64,000 nucleotides of DNA, taken from Amycolatopsis sp. CA-126428 (GTDB lineage Bacteria; Actinomycetota; Actinomycetes; Mycobacteriales; Pseudonocardiaceae). Below the pieces are notes generated by a model. The model worked only from the letters and a program-made list of their open reading frames with translations. It was not told the origin of the DNA and did no database searches. Both the position numbers and the translations under genes were made by a program. The stretch lies in contig NZ_PPHF01000030.1 of NCBI RefSeq assembly GCF_002904335.1, forward strand, positions 248,001 to 312,000, written 5' to 3'. Positions 17,086 through 27,441 of this stretch are shown piece after piece. Within the stretch, counting starts at the first letter, position 1. Each line of letters starts with the position of its first letter.

Positions 17086-17682
17086 CTCGGTGACGTCGGC
17101 CGGCGGCTGGCCGAAGGCGCGGCCGGGATCGTCGGCCATCACGTATTCACCGGCTTCGAGCCGGGCGATCAGGGTCCGGAGCCAGTCCAGGCTCGCCGCC
17201 GAGATCTGCGCCCACAGCCCGAACAGCTCGGTGATGTGCGCGGGCTGCCCCCACTCGGAGCCCTCGTCGATGAGCAGCCCGGCCCGCCGAACCTCGGCTT
17301 CGAGGTGGACGAGCCGCTGGCTGAGCATGCCGATCACCCGCTTGCGGGGCAGCGCGGTCATCAGCGAGATCGCGGCGGACAGCTCCGGGTGCCCGACCTC
17401 GGGATCGGACAGCGCGGTGCCCAGCAGCAGGTGGAACTCCCGGTCGCCCTCCTCGGTGACCCGGTAGGCGATCCGGTCCGGGCCGCCCTCGCCCGGCTCG
17501 ACGTCGACCTGCTCCAGCAGGTCTTCGGCGGTCATCTTCTTCAGCGCGTGGTAGATCGACCCGGGCTGGACGTTGGCCCACTTGTCCGCCGACCAGGTCA
17601 GCAGCTCACGCCGTACCTGGTAGCCGTGCGCGCGGCCGTACATCCGCACCACCCCGAGCACGAGCAACCGTGTCGCCGACAA
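17083..17682 (-). CDS. PadR-family transcriptional regulator
   Basis: 199 residues from TTG at 17682, preceded by a strong GGGAGG site; no better start exists. The N-terminal winged helix is typical of PadR (LLVLGVVRMYGRAHGYQVRRELL, then KWANVQPGSIYHALKKM). The beta wing follows, then a C-terminal helical dimerisation region (Vir_C-like). It is transcribed toward the DrrAB-type exporter with two palindromes between, the classical PadR repressor/exporter arrangement in which the exported drug is the inducer. Confidence 0.88.
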   Translation of the reverse strand: MSATRLLVLGVVRMYGRAHGYQVRRELLTWSADKWANVQPGSIYHALKKMTAEDLLEQVDVEPGEGGPDRIAYRVTEEGDREFHLLLGTALSDPEVGHPELSAAISLMTALPRKRVIGMLSQRLVHLEAEVRRAGLLIDEGSEWGQPAHITELFGLWAQISAASLDWLRTLIARLEAGEYVMADDPGRAFGQPPADVTE

Positions 17683-17720
17683 CCGGGCCTCCCTCTCGAC
17701 AATGCGCGTGACGCCCTCCG

Positions 17721-17734
17721 TAGGCTAATAAGGT
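17721..17734 (+). promoter_or_regulatory. Leaderless-type -10 box of metG
   Basis: TAGGCT at 17721-17726 lies eight bases before the metG ATG with no ribosome binding site, so transcription likely starts at or next to the start codon. Confidence 0.5.
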
Positions 17735-19540
17735 ATGAGCACCCCTGTGTTGACCGCGGTGGCCTGGCCCTACGCCAACGGCCCCCGCCACATCGGCCAC
17801 GTGTCCGGATTCGGCGTCCCGTCCGACGTCTTCTCCCGCTACCAGCGAATGGCCGGCAACCGGGTGCTCATGGTCTCCGGCACCGACGAACACGGCACCC
17901 CGATCACGGTCCAGGCCGACAAGGAGAACTCCACCCCGCAGCTGACGGCGGACAAGTACACCCGCCAGATCGGCACCGACCTGCAGGGCCTCGGCCTCTC
18001 CTACGACCTGTTCACCCGGACCACGACCGGCAACCACGCCGAGGTGACGCAGCAGATCTTCCTGGCGCTGCACCGCAACGGCTACGTCGTGCCGAAGACC
18101 ACGCGCGGGGCGATCAGCCCGTCCACCGGCCGCACGCTGCCCGACCGCTACGTCGAGGGCACCTGCCCGATCTGCGGGTACGACGGCGCGCGCGGCGACC
18201 AGTGCGACAACTGCGGCAACCAGCTCGACGCCGCCGAGCTGATCAACCCGAAGTCGCGGATCAACGGCGAGACGCCGAAGTTCGTCGAGACCGAGCACTA
18301 CTTCCTCGACCTCCCGGCGTTCACCAAGACCCTCGGCGACTGGCTGGGCACCAAGACCGACTGGCGCCCGAACGTCCTCAACTTCACCAAGAACCTGATC
18401 GACGACATGCGGCCCCGGCCGATCACCCGCGACCTCGACTGGGGCGTCAAGATCCCCCTCGACGGCTGGCGCGACCAGCCGCTGAAGCGGTTCTACGTCT
18501 GGTTCGACGCGGTGATCGGCTACTTCTCGGCCAGCGTCGAGTGGGCGCGGCGCTCCGGTAACCCGGACGCGTGGCAGGAGTGGTGGAACAACGCCGACGC
18601 CCGGTCGTACTACTTCATGGGCAAGGACAACATCACCTTCCACGCCCAGATCTGGCCGGCCCTGCTGTTCGGGCACAACGGCGAGGGCGACAGTGTTTTG
18701 CCTGGCGGCGGCGTAGGCAAGTACGGGAAGCTGCACCTGCCGGACGAGATCGTCTCCAGTGAGTTCCTCACCATGAGCGGCTCGAAGTTCTCGACCTCGC
18801 GCGGGCGCGTGATCTACGTCGAGGACTTCCTGCGCGACTTCGGCCCGGACACGCTGCGGTACTTCATCTCGGTCGCCGGCCCGGAGACCCAGGACACCGA
18901 CTTCACCTGGGACGAGTTCGTCCGCCGGACCAACTTCGAGCTGGCCAACGAGTGGGGCAACCTGGTCAACCGGTCCATCTCGATGGCGCACAAGAACGTC
19001 GGCGCCATCCCGCGCCCGGAGGCCCCGACGGCGGCTGACGAAGAGCTGAAGGCGTTGTCGCGCAAGGCGTTCGACACCGCGGGCGCGCACCTGGCCCGGT
19101 CCCGGTTCAAGCTGGCGGCGGCCGAGGCGATGAAGGTCGTCACCGCGGCGAACAAGTACCTCTCCGACCAGGAGCCGTGGAAGCTCAAGGACGACCCCAC
19201 GCGGCGCGACACGGTGCTGCACACCGCGCTGCAGGTCGTCTCCGACGCCAACACGCTGCTGACGCCGTTCCTGCCGCACTCGGCGCAGAAGGTGCACGAG
19301 GCCCTCGGCGGCACCGGCGTCTGGGCGGCCCAGCCGGAGCTCAAGGAGGTCGACGACCTCGACATCGACGGCCGGGTCAACCCGATCCTCACCGGCGACT
19401 ACGCGAGCGAGCAGGCGAAGTGGGAGTCGAAGCCGATCGAGGTCGGCACGCCCCTGCAGAAGCCGTCGCCGCTGTTCACCAAGCTCGACCCGGCGCTCGG
19501 CGAGACCGGTCCGGAGTGGGCGCCGATCATCAAGGAGTAA
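17735..19540 (+). CDS. metG: Methionyl-tRNA synthetase
   Basis: 601 residues. Class Ia synthetase that charges tRNA-Met with methionine using ATP. The HIGH motif reads HIGH at residues 19-22, and the KMSKS loop reads KFSTS near residue 350. A zinc knuckle with four Cys (CPIC and CDNC) sits at about 143-161. GTDEHG and the FVGKDN-like YFMGKDN motif are present. The C-terminal helical anticodon-binding domain is complete, with no fused tRNA-binding domain. The tatD gene starts nine bases downstream, so they are an operon, as in mycobacteria. Confidence 0.97.
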   Translation: MSTPVLTAVAWPYANGPRHIGHVSGFGVPSDVFSRYQRMAGNRVLMVSGTDEHGTPITVQADKENSTPQLTADKYTRQIGTDLQGLGLSYDLFTRTTTGNHAEVTQQIFLALHRNGYVVPKTTRGAISPSTGRTLPDRYVEGTCPICGYDGARGDQCDNCGNQLDAAELINPKSRINGETPKFVETEHYFLDLPAFTKTLGDWLGTKTDWRPNVLNFTKNLIDDMRPRPITRDLDWGVKIPLDGWRDQPLKRFYVWFDAVIGYFSASVEWARRSGNPDAWQEWWNNADARSYYFMGKDNITFHAQIWPALLFGHNGEGDSVLPGGGVGKYGKLHLPDEIVSSEFLTMSGSKFSTSRGRVIYVEDFLRDFGPDTLRYFISVAGPETQDTDFTWDEFVRRTNFELANEWGNLVNRSISMAHKNVGAIPRPEAPTAADEELKALSRKAFDTAGAHLARSRFKLAAAEAMKVVTAANKYLSDQEPWKLKDDPTRRDTVLHTALQVVSDANTLLTPFLPHSAQKVHEALGGTGVWAAQPELKEVDDLDIDGRVNPILTGDYASEQAKWESKPIEVGTPLQKPSPLFTKLDPALGETGPEWAPIIKE

Positions 19541-19549
19541 GAAGTACGC

Positions 19550-20386
19550 ATGGGTGAAGAGAAGCGCGAGCTGCCGCCGGTCCCGGACCGGCTCCCGGTG
19601 TCGGTGGTGGACGCGCACACCCATCTCGACGCGTGCGGCGCGGTCACCGCGGCCGATGTCACGGCCATGGTCGACCGCGCCGAGCGCGCCGGCGTCGCCC
19701 GCGTCGTCACGGTCGCGGACGACCTCGCCTCGGCCCGCTGGGCCGTCGAGGCGGCGGGCTGGGACAGGCGCGTCTTCGCCGCGGTCGCGATCCACCCGAC
19801 CCGGACCAAGGAGTTCGGCGAGGCCGAGCGGGCCGAGGTCGAGCGGCTGGCGGCCGGGGACCGCGTGGTCGCCGTCGGCGAGACCGGCCTCGACTACTAC
19901 TGGGACTACTCGCCGCACGACGCCCAGCAGGAGGCGTTCCGCTGGCACATCGACCTCGCGAAGCGGCTGGGCAAGCCGCTGATGATCCACGACCGCGAGG
20001 CCCACGACGACGTGCTGCGCATCTTGGCCGAAGAGGGTGCGCCGGATGCCGTAATTTTCCATTGCTTTTCCGGGGACGCCGAAATGGCGCGCAAGTGCGT
20101 CGGCGCGGGTTATGTCCTTTCCTTCGCCGGCACCGTCACGTTCAAGAACGCCAAAGGCCTCCACGAGGCGGCCCGGCTCTGCCCGCCGGGGCAGTACCTC
20201 GTCGAGACCGACGCGCCGTTTCTGACCCCCCACCCGTTCCGTGGGCGGCCGAACGAGCCGTTCGGCGCCGCCTACACCGTCCGTCACCTCGCGGCGCTCA
20301 GGGGCGAAGCTGTCCACGAAGTCGCCGAATCGGTCCGGACCACTGCCGAGCGCGTCTACCGACTCCCCAGTGTCACAACGGGTTGA
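19550..20386 (+). CDS. tatD: TatD-family metal-dependent hydrolase (3'-5' DNase)
   Basis: 278 residues. Metal ligands are visible in VDAHTHLDACG near the N-terminus, GETGLDYYW, MIHDREAHDD, FHCFSG and ETDAPFLTPHPFRGR. TatD proteins are two-metal amidohydrolase-fold nucleases active on DNA ends and implicated in repair. The gene sits between metG and rpfB as in Mycobacterium tuberculosis (Rv1008), which supports orthology. It starts nine bases after metG with GAGTAAGAAG upstream. Confidence 0.93.
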   Translation: MGEEKRELPPVPDRLPVSVVDAHTHLDACGAVTAADVTAMVDRAERAGVARVVTVADDLASARWAVEAAGWDRRVFAAVAIHPTRTKEFGEAERAEVERLAAGDRVVAVGETGLDYYWDYSPHDAQQEAFRWHIDLAKRLGKPLMIHDREAHDDVLRILAEEGAPDAVIFHCFSGDAEMARKCVGAGYVLSFAGTVTFKNAKGLHEAARLCPPGQYLVETDAPFLTPHPFRGRPNEPFGAAYTVRHLAALRGEAVHEVAESVRTTAERVYRLPSVTTG

Positions 20387-20429
20387 ACGCATTGCGACAA
20401 CAGGGTTCCTCCTTCGGCCACTTGATGGA

Positions 20430-20495
20430 GTGACCCAGATCACGACACTCCGGGGGGTGTTTGCGGAACCCGCCGCGACCCGTTACTGTCCCGTG
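20430..20495 (+). promoter_or_regulatory. rpfB promoter with CRP/FNR-type site
   Basis: A TTGCGG box at 20461-20466 and TACTGT at 20484-20489 are separated by exactly 17 bases, predicting a start near 20496. Upstream, GTGA-N6-TCAC at 20430-20443 matches the CRP-family half-site pattern. Its centre lies about 60 bases before the predicted start, the usual class I activation distance. Mycobacterial rpfA is known to be under CRP control, so the logic is plausible here. The leader, about 100 bases long, contains a GAGACG/CGTCTC hairpin at 20550-20575 just before the ribosome binding site. Confidence 0.55.
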
Positions 20496-20550
20496 ATCGT
20501 GCCGGTCGGACCTGCGTTCAGCAGTTGCCGATCGTCACGCCCAGTCGTAG

Positions 20551-22023
<1,473 letters not shown>

Positions 22024-22035
22024 CGCGCCACTTCC

Positions 22036-22074
22036 CGGAACGGCCCCCGTCCACCTCGGACGGGGGCCGTTCCG
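22036..22074 (+). terminator. Terminator after rpfB
   Basis: A 17-bp perfect stem: 22036-22052 pairs with 22058-22074, with loop ACCTC. There is no long T run, as is common in high-GC actinobacteria. It insulates rpfB from rsmA. Confidence 0.85.
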
Positions 22075-22209
22075 CGTGTCGTCCGTCCAATCACGCGTGT
22101 CGTCCCCTCAATCACGCGTGTCGTCCCTCGGGGTACGCGAGCCGACCCTCCAGGTACGTCAACCGACCGTCCGGGTACGTGCCCCGGCCCTCTGGGTAGG
22201 CTCGTCCGG
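22069..22209. repeat. Degenerate 21-bp tandem repeat array between rpfB and rsmA
   Basis: About seven units with a 21-base period. The first half shows GCGTGTCGTCC at 22074, 22095 and 22116. The second half shows GGTACG at 22132, 22153 and 22174, then GGTAGG at 22195. Aligning both halves shows one continuous, drifting array that runs up to the rsmA start and contains its TAGGCT box. Read on the minus strand it would encode a seven-residue repeat of the type YPEGRxx, but no credible start or coding signal supports a gene. Confidence 0.75.
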
Positions 22210-23045
22210 TGGTTGAACTGCTGGGACCTGCCGAGATCCGCGGGCTGGCGGCCGAACTCGACGTGCGGCCGACGAAGAAGCTCGGGCAGAACTTCGTGCA
22301 CGATCCCAACACCGTCCGCCGGATCGTCGAGCTGGCGGACATCGCCCCCGGCGACGTCGTCCTCGAGGTCGGGCCCGGGCTCGGGTCGCTGACCCTCGGG
22401 CTGCTCGCCACCGGCGCCCACGTCGTCGCCGTCGAGATCGATCCCAAGCTCGCCCAGCGGCTGCCCAAGACCGTCGCCGAGCGGGGGCCCGACGCGGCCG
22501 GACGGCTCACGGTCATCGGTGCCGACGCCATGCGCATCACCCGCGAGCAGCTGCCCGCGCCGACCGCCCTCGTCGCCAACCTGCCCTACAACGTCGCCGT
22601 GCCGGTTGTGCTGCACCTGCTGGCCGAGGTGCCCTCGCTCCGGAAGGGCCTCGTCATGGTGCAGACCGAGGTCGCCGACCGGATGGCCGCCGGCCCCGGC
22701 AGCCGGATCTACGGCGTGCCCAGCGTCAAGCTCGCCTGGTACGGCACTGCGCGCAAGGTCGCCGCCGTGCCGCGCTCGGTGTTCTGGCCCGTGCCGAACG
22801 TCGATTCCGCGCTCGTCGCCTTCGAACGCGGCGACACGACGGCGTCCGAAGACCGGGACCTGCTCTTCGGCCTGGTGGACGCCGCCTTCTCACAACGCAG
22901 GAAGACGCTGCGGGCCGCGCTCGCGGGCTGGGCGGGGTCGGCCGAACGCGCCGGCGAGCTGCTGACGGCCGCCGGGATCGACCCCCGGACCCGCGGCGAG
23001 CAGCTCGGCGTGCACGACTTCGCCCGGATCGCCGCCGCGCGTTAG
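22209..23045 (+). CDS. rsmA: 16S rRNA dimethyladenosine transferase RsmA/KsgA
   Basis: 278 residues from GTG at 22209. It dimethylates the two adjacent adenosines near the 3' end of 16S rRNA, a late step of small-subunit assembly. Motifs: [11 protein letters not shown], the SAM-binding [17 protein letters not shown], and the N6-adenine methylase motif NLPYN. The C-terminal helical domain ends with the conserved [13 protein letters not shown] region. TAGGCT lies six bases upstream and there is no ribosome binding site, so the mRNA is probably leaderless. Confidence 0.96.
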   Translation: MVELLGPAEIRGLAAELDVRPTKKLGQNFVHDPNTVRRIVELADIAPGDVVLEVGPGLGSLTLGLLATGAHVVAVEIDPKLAQRLPKTVAERGPDAAGRLTVIGADAMRITREQLPAPTALVANLPYNVAVPVVLHLLAEVPSLRKGLVMVQTEVADRMAAGPGSRIYGVPSVKLAWYGTARKVAAVPRSVFWPVPNVDSALVAFERGDTTASEDRDLLFGLVDAAFSQRRKTLRAALAGWAGSAERAGELLTAAGIDPRTRGEQLGVHDFARIAAAR

Positions 23046-23467
23046 CCGCTCCACAGTGGAAGCGGAAACACGCCCTCGCCGCCCATGATCCCGCGATTCG
23101 GACACCGCCACTCGTGTGATCTGGGCCAACAGGCTTGCGTTCGCTCCTCGGGATCGGTTTTACTCAGTACGTCCATCCCGAGCGACTGAGAGACCTGGCT
23201 CGCCGAAGTCGCAGCAACCACCCTCCACGGGGCAGGTGCTACCGCCAGGACCGATGGAGGCCGTTTTCGATGAAGAGGGTAGCTCGCCCCCTGCTCCTGA
23301 CCAGGCGTCGCGTAGTCGACGAAGGCCGCCGCTCCGTGACCGCATGTCGACGCTCCAACTGAGCTTGTCGTAGCCGGTCCACCTCTTCTTCACGCACCGT
23401 CCGAACAGGACGGAACTTGCCTGCGGCCGGGTGCCGCCATGCGTGCACCCCGTTTTCTGGAGCCTTC
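23046..23467 (+). other. Long leader region of the MetN-like gene
   Basis: This stretch of about 420 bases carries no protein gene that I can support. It begins with a hairpin built on TCCACAGTGGA right after rsmA, then the promoter region and the SAM riboswitch (23172-23258). About 200 bases of downstream leader follow, with GGAG at 23458-23461 as ribosome binding site for the GTG at 23468. The downstream leader may hold the expression platform. Confidence 0.5.
23172..23258 (+). promoter_or_regulatory. S-adenosylmethionine riboswitch (SAM-I/IV-type core)
   Basis: P1 is TCCATC (23172-23177) paired with GATGGA (23253-23258). P2 is GCGACT (23182-23187) paired with AGTCGC (23207-23212). The conserved core strands GCAACC (23214-23219) and GGTGCTA (23235-23241) are present. 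CCTGG in the P2 loop (23194-23198) can pair with CCAGG (23245-23249) as the family's pseudoknot. This core is that of the SAM-I/SAM-IV superfamily, and the compact form resembles the SAM-I/IV variant. It lies about 210 bases before a MetN-like gene, so SAM level probably controls that gene. The switching mechanism is not obvious. Confidence 0.75.
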
Positions 23468-24481
23468 GTGATCACCGTCGAAAACCTGTCCAAAACCTTT
23501 GCCACCAACGGAAACTCCGTCGTCGCACTCCGGGACGTGAGCGTCGACGTCCAGGCCGGCTCGCTCTTCGGCGTGGTCGGTCCCGCCGGGTCCGGCAAGT
23601 CCGTCCTCGCCCGCTGCATCGCGCTTCAGGAGCGCCCCGACCGCGGCGTCGTCCGCCTCGACGGCCTCAACACCGGCACCCTCGACGGCCGCCGCCTCCG
23701 CGAGATCCGCCGCCAGCTCGGGGTCGTTTCGACGAAGCCGGAGCTGATCGCCGAGCGCACCATCGCCGGCAACATCGCTTCCCCGCTCGAGCAGCTCGGC
23801 GTCGACGGCCCGCAGCGCCGCAGCCGGGTCGGCTCGCTGCTCGATCTCGTCGGCCTGACCCCGCGCGCCGCGCAGCGTCCGGGCGAACTGTCCGCCGGTC
23901 AGCTCCGCCGCGTCGCGGTCGCGAAGGCCCTGGCGGCGGCGCCCGCCGTGCTGCTCGCCGACGACCCGACCGCCGGCGTCGACCCGGAGGAGGCCGGCGC
24001 GGTGCTCGCCGTCCTCGACCGGGCGCGCTCCGAGCTGGGCGTCACCGTCGTCGTCACGACGCCGGACGCGGGCGTGGTCCGCCGGGTCTGCGACGACGTC
24101 GCGGTGCTGGAAGACGGCACGGTCGTCGAGCGCGGCACGGTCCTCGACCTGATCTCGGACCCGGCCAGCCGCACCGCGCGGGCGCTGCTGCCGGCCATCG
24201 AGACCGTCCGCTCGCAGGCGGCCCGCTACGACCGCTCGGCCGACGTCGTGCTGGTCGGGTTCGCCTCGGTCGGCGCGCTGCTGCCCGAAGCCGCGGGCCG
24301 CTTCGGCGTCGAGTTCGCCACCATCGGCGGCGGCCTGACCCGCATCGGCGACACCCCGGTCGGCCGCTTCCGCCTCGGCGTCCGCGGCGAGCGGGCCGAC
24401 GCGGCACTGGCGTGGGTCGCCGAGCGCGGCGGCCACGTGACCTACACCGCTCGCGGCCCGCAGGGTGTCGCGGCTGCTTGA
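23468..24481 (+). CDS. Orphan MetN-like ABC protein with NIL domain and substituted ATPase residues
   Basis: 337 residues, GTG start with GGAG six bases upstream. The N-terminal part is clearly related to MetN, the methionine importer ATPase. Walker A is intact (GPAGSGKS, 38-45). The Q-loop Gln is replaced (VVSTKPEL, about 86-93), the signature reads LSAGQ (141-145), Walker B ends DD instead of DE (165-166), and the H-loop His is replaced by Thr (VVVTTPD, 194-200). The C-terminal ~80 residues look like the ligand-binding NIL domain (VLVGFASVGALLPEA and following). No MetI permease or MetQ binding protein is adjacent; ispE follows a terminator. A SAM riboswitch controls it. It may be a methionine-sensing pseudo-ATPase or a partner of a remote permease. 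Confidence 0.8.
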   Translation: MITVENLSKTFATNGNSVVALRDVSVDVQAGSLFGVVGPAGSGKSVLARCIALQERPDRGVVRLDGLNTGTLDGRRLREIRRQLGVVSTKPELIAERTIAGNIASPLEQLGVDGPQRRSRVGSLLDLVGLTPRAAQRPGELSAGQLRRVAVAKALAAAPAVLLADDPTAGVDPEEAGAVLAVLDRARSELGVTVVVTTPDAGVVRRVCDDVAVLEDGTVVERGTVLDLISDPASRTARALLPAIETVRSQAARYDRSADVVLVGFASVGALLPEAAGRFGVEFATIGGGLTRIGDTPVGRFRLGVRGERADAALAWVAERGGHVTYTARGPQGVAAA

Positions 24482-24496
24482 TCGTTCTACCCCGGA

Positions 24497-24529
24497 CGCC
24501 CCGATGCGCAGGTCGCATCGGGGCGTTTT
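24497..24529 (+). terminator. Terminator after the MetN-like gene
   Basis: A 12-bp perfect stem (24497-24508 with 24514-24525), loop CAGGT, followed by TTTT. Its stem CGCCCCGATG is shared with the terminator at 29137. Confidence 0.88.
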
Positions 24530-24551
24530 CGCGGGCACGTAGGCTGGTCGG

Positions 24552-25514
24552 GTGCTCGCCGTAGTTCCGCCCCCAGTCACCGTCCGGGTCCCGGCCAAGG
24601 TGAACCTGCACCTGTCGGTCGACGACCTGCGCGAAGACGGTTACCACGAGCTGGTGACCGTGTTCCAGGCGCTGTCGCTGACCGACGAGGTGACCGTCGC
24701 GGTCACCGAAGAGCCCGGCATCGAGGTCTACGGCGAGGGGGAGCGCTCGGTCCCGACCGGTCCCGAGAACCTGGCCTGGCGGGCCGTCGAAGCGCTGGGC
24801 GAGCACGTCGGCCGCCCCGGGGAACCGAAGATCCGGGTGGTGCTGCGCAAGGGCATCCCGGTGGCCGGCGGGATGGCGGGCGGCAGCGCCGACGCGGCGG
24901 CGACGCTCGTGGGGCTGGCGAGCCTCTGGAACCTCGACGTCACCCGCGACGAGCTGGCCGAAATCGCCGCCGGGCTGGGCAGCGACGTCCCGTTCGCGCT
25001 CTACGGCGGCACCGCGCTGGGCACCGGGCGCGGTGAGCAGCTGGTCCCGGTGCTGTCGCGGCACACGTTCCACTGGGTGCTGGCCTTCGACGCCGAAGGG
25101 CTGTCGACGCCGAAGGTGTTCGGCGAGCTGGACCGCCTGCGCGCGGCGGGCAACCCGCCCCGGATCGGCTCGCACACGCCGGTCGTCGAGGCGCTGGCCT
25201 CCGGCGACCCGCGCCAGCTGGCCTTGCTACTGGGCAACGACCTCCAGGCGGCGGCGGTCTCGCTGCGCCCCGGCCTGCGCCGCACGCTCCGGGCGGGGGT
25301 CAACGCGGGCGCGCTCGCGGGCACGGTGTCCGGCTCCGGCCCGACGTGCGCGTTCCTCTGCGAAGACGCGCAGTCGGCGGTGGAGGTCGCGGCCGAGCTG
25401 TCGGGCGCGGGGGTGTGCCGGACGGTCCGCGTGGCCCACGGCCCGGTCCCCGGCGCCCGCGTCGTCGGCGGCGACGACGCGCCACGCCCGGCGCCGCCGC
25501 GGGTGCACGCGTGA
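24552..25514 (+). CDS. ispE: 4-diphosphocytidyl-2-C-methyl-D-erythritol kinase
   Basis: 320 residues from GTG at 24552; TAGGCT lies six bases before it (leaderless type). GHMP kinase that phosphorylates CDP-methylerythritol in the MEP pathway to isoprenoid precursors. Motifs: [11 protein letters not shown] at the N-terminus, the ATP-binding [17 protein letters not shown] near residue 100, and [14 protein letters not shown] in the C-terminal domain. Position after rsmA matches Rv1011. A 34-codon open frame overlaps its stop. Confidence 0.95.
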   Translation: MLAVVPPPVTVRVPAKVNLHLSVDDLREDGYHELVTVFQALSLTDEVTVAVTEEPGIEVYGEGERSVPTGPENLAWRAVEALGEHVGRPGEPKIRVVLRKGIPVAGGMAGGSADAAATLVGLASLWNLDVTRDELAEIAAGLGSDVPFALYGGTALGTGRGEQLVPVLSRHTFHWVLAFDAEGLSTPKVFGELDRLRAAGNPPRIGSHTPVVEALASGDPRQLALLLGNDLQAAAVSLRPGLRRTLRAGVNAGALAGTVSGSGPTCAFLCEDAQSAVEVAAELSGAGVCRTVRVAHGPVPGARVVGGDDAPRPAPPRVHA

Positions 25515-25615
25515 AGCACGCCGAGTTCGCGTTCCCCGGCCCGCTGCGCGACAAGCTGGTCGCCGAGTCCCGGTTCGTCATCGTGCCGGCACCTCCCAAC
25601 GAAAGGATCGGCTGA
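25511..25615 (+). CDS. Small 34-residue open frame, possible ASCH-domain remnant
   Basis: GTG at 25511 overlaps the ispE stop and TGA ends four bases before the ABC-F ATG, so it fills the gap exactly in an operon. The N-terminal half ([15 protein letters not shown]) resembles the start of ASCH-domain proteins (PGPLRDxLVAA), while the rest does not. It may be a remnant left by internal deletion of such a gene, or a small peptide that couples translation from ispE to the ABC-F gene. Similarity is from memory of the family, so confidence is low. Confidence 0.4.
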   Translation: MKHAEFAFPGPLRDKLVAESRFVIVPAPPNERIG

Positions 25616-25619
25616 ACGG

Positions 25620-27386
25620 ATGGCCAACCTGGTCAATCTCGAGTCGGTGAGCAAGTCCTACGGGGTGAAGCCACTGCTGGACGGCGTCTCCCTCGGTGTC
25701 GCGGCCGGGCAGCGCATCGGCGTCGTCGGCCTCAACGGCGGCGGCAAGACCACCCTGCTGGAAGTCCTTTCCGGACTCGCCGAGCCCGATTCCGGGCGGG
25801 TGAGCCATGTCGGCGGCCTGCGGATGGCCGTCGTCACCCAGCGGACGGAGCTGCCGGACGGCAGCAGCGTCGGCGAGGTCGTGCTCGAACGCTACGGTGC
25901 CGAGCACGAATGGGCGGCCGACGCGCGCGTCCGGTCCATTGTGGACGGGTTGGGCATCACCGCGATCGGGCTCGACACGCCGACCGCGAACCTCTCCGGT
26001 GGCGAGCGGCGCCGGGTTTCGCTGGCGGCCGCGCTGACCGGTGAGCTCAACCTCGTCGTGCTCGACGAACCGACCAACCACTTGGACGTCGAAGGTGTCC
26101 AGTGGCTCGCCGACCACTTGCTCACGCGCCGGATCGCGGTCGTGGTCGTCACCCACGACCGGTGGTTCCTCGACACCGTCGCCACCCTGACGTGGGAGGT
26201 CGCGAACGGCCGCGTCGAGCAGTACGAAGGCGGCTACGCCGACTGGATCTTCGCGCGCGCCGAGCGCGCCCGGCTGGCCGCGACGGCCGAGGAGAAGCGG
26301 CAGAACCTGGCCCGCAAGGAGCTGGCGTGGCTGCGCCGCGGCCCGCAGGCCCGCTCGTCGAAGCCGCGTTACCGCATCGAGGCGGCCGAAGCGCTGATCG
26401 CCGACGTGCCGCCGCCGCGTGACTCCGTCGAACTGCAGGCGTTCGCGAAGCGGCGGCTCGGGAAGACCGTGCTGGAGCTGGAAGACACGACGTACCAGGT
26501 CGGCGAGCGGACGCTGCTCGACCACGTCACCTGGCGGATCGGCCCAGGTGACCGGATCGGCTTGGTCGGCGTGAACGGCTCGGGCAAGACGTCGCTGCTC
26601 AAGCTGCTCGGCGGCGACATCGAGGGCTCGACCGGCCGCCGCGTCGAGGGCAAGACGGTCGCGCTCGCGCACCTGCGCCAGGAGCTCGACGACCTGCCCG
26701 GCGACCTGCGCGTGCTGCAGGCGATCGAGCAGGTGGCCGGGCGCGTGGTGTTCGGCAAGCAGGAGATGACGGCGTCGCAGCTGGGCGAGAAGCTCGGCTT
26801 CCCGGCGGCCCGCCAGTGGACCCCGGTCGCGGACCTCTCCGGTGGCGAGCGGCGCCGGCTCCAGCTGTGCCGGCTGCTGATGGCCGAGCCGAACGTGCTG
26901 CTGCTCGACGAGCCGACGAACGACCTGGACATCGACACGCTGCAGCAGCTGGAGGACCTCCTCGACGGCTGGCCGGGCACGATGGTCGTGGTCTCCCACG
27001 ACCGCTACCTGGTGGAGCGGGTGTGCGACACGATCGTCGCGTTGTTCGGCGACGGCCGGATCACCCACCTCCCGAACGGCATCGACGAGTACCTGAACCG
27101 CCGCGCCCTCGCCAAGGAACCGGCGGCCGCGACGGCTCCGACGGCGGCGAAGGCCGAGGCGAAGAAGTCGGCGGCGGACCTGCGCGCGGCCCAGAAGGAA
27201 CTCGGCCGGCTGGAGCGCAAGCTCGACCAGCTGCACGCCAAGGAGGAGAAGCTCCACGCCTCACTGCTGGAGGCGGCGACGGATCCGGCGAAGCTGATGG
27301 AGCTGAACGCGACGCTGAAGGGCGTCCAGGGCGAGATCGAGGACGTCGAGGCGCGCTGGCTGGAGACGTCCGAGCTGCTGGAGTGA
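25620..27386 (+). CDS. ABC-F family ATPase
   Basis: 588 residues with two complete ABC domains and no membrane segment. Domain 1: Walker A GLNGGGKTT, signature LSGGERRRVSLAAAL, Walker B LVVLDEPTNHLD, VVVTHDRWFLD. Domain 2: GVNGSGKTS, LSGGERRRLQLCRLL, LLLDEPTNDLD, VVSHDRYLVE. A helical inter-domain linker of about 80 residues and a C-terminal coiled coil (AAKAEAKKSAADLRAAQKEL onward) fit the Uup-like subgroup. ABC-F proteins act on the ribosome, either as translation factors or in antibiotic protection. A housekeeping role is likelier here because it lies in a conserved block between ispE and the acyl ligase. Confidence 0.93.
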   Translation: MANLVNLESVSKSYGVKPLLDGVSLGVAAGQRIGVVGLNGGGKTTLLEVLSGLAEPDSGRVSHVGGLRMAVVTQRTELPDGSSVGEVVLERYGAEHEWAADARVRSIVDGLGITAIGLDTPTANLSGGERRRVSLAAALTGELNLVVLDEPTNHLDVEGVQWLADHLLTRRIAVVVVTHDRWFLDTVATLTWEVANGRVEQYEGGYADWIFARAERARLAATAEEKRQNLARKELAWLRRGPQARSSKPRYRIEAAEALIADVPPPRDSVELQAFAKRRLGKTVLELEDTTYQVGERTLLDHVTWRIGPGDRIGLVGVNGSGKTSLLKLLGGDIEGSTGRRVEGKTVALAHLRQELDDLPGDLRVLQAIEQVAGRVVFGKQEMTASQLGEKLGFPAARQWTPVADLSGGERRRLQLCRLLMAEPNVLLLDEPTNDLDIDTLQQLEDLLDGWPGTMVVVSHDRYLVERVCDTIVALFGDGRITHLPNGIDEYLNRRALAKEPAAATAPTAAKAEAKKSAADLRAAQKELGRLERKLDQLHAKEEKLHASLLEAATDPAKLMELNATLKGVQGEIEDVEARWLETSELLE

Positions 27387-27441
27387 CCCGGTTTCCGCTT
27401 TGCGCGGCGGGCGTTGACTCCGAGACAGTAATGTTCCAGCC

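Noticed and set aside
17606..20443. Long minus-strand open frame opposite metG and tatD
   Set aside because: Shadow of two confident genes; no ribosome binding site or recognisable fold.
22069..22209. CRISPR array
   Set aside because: Repeats are contiguous with no unique spacers and no cas gene is nearby.
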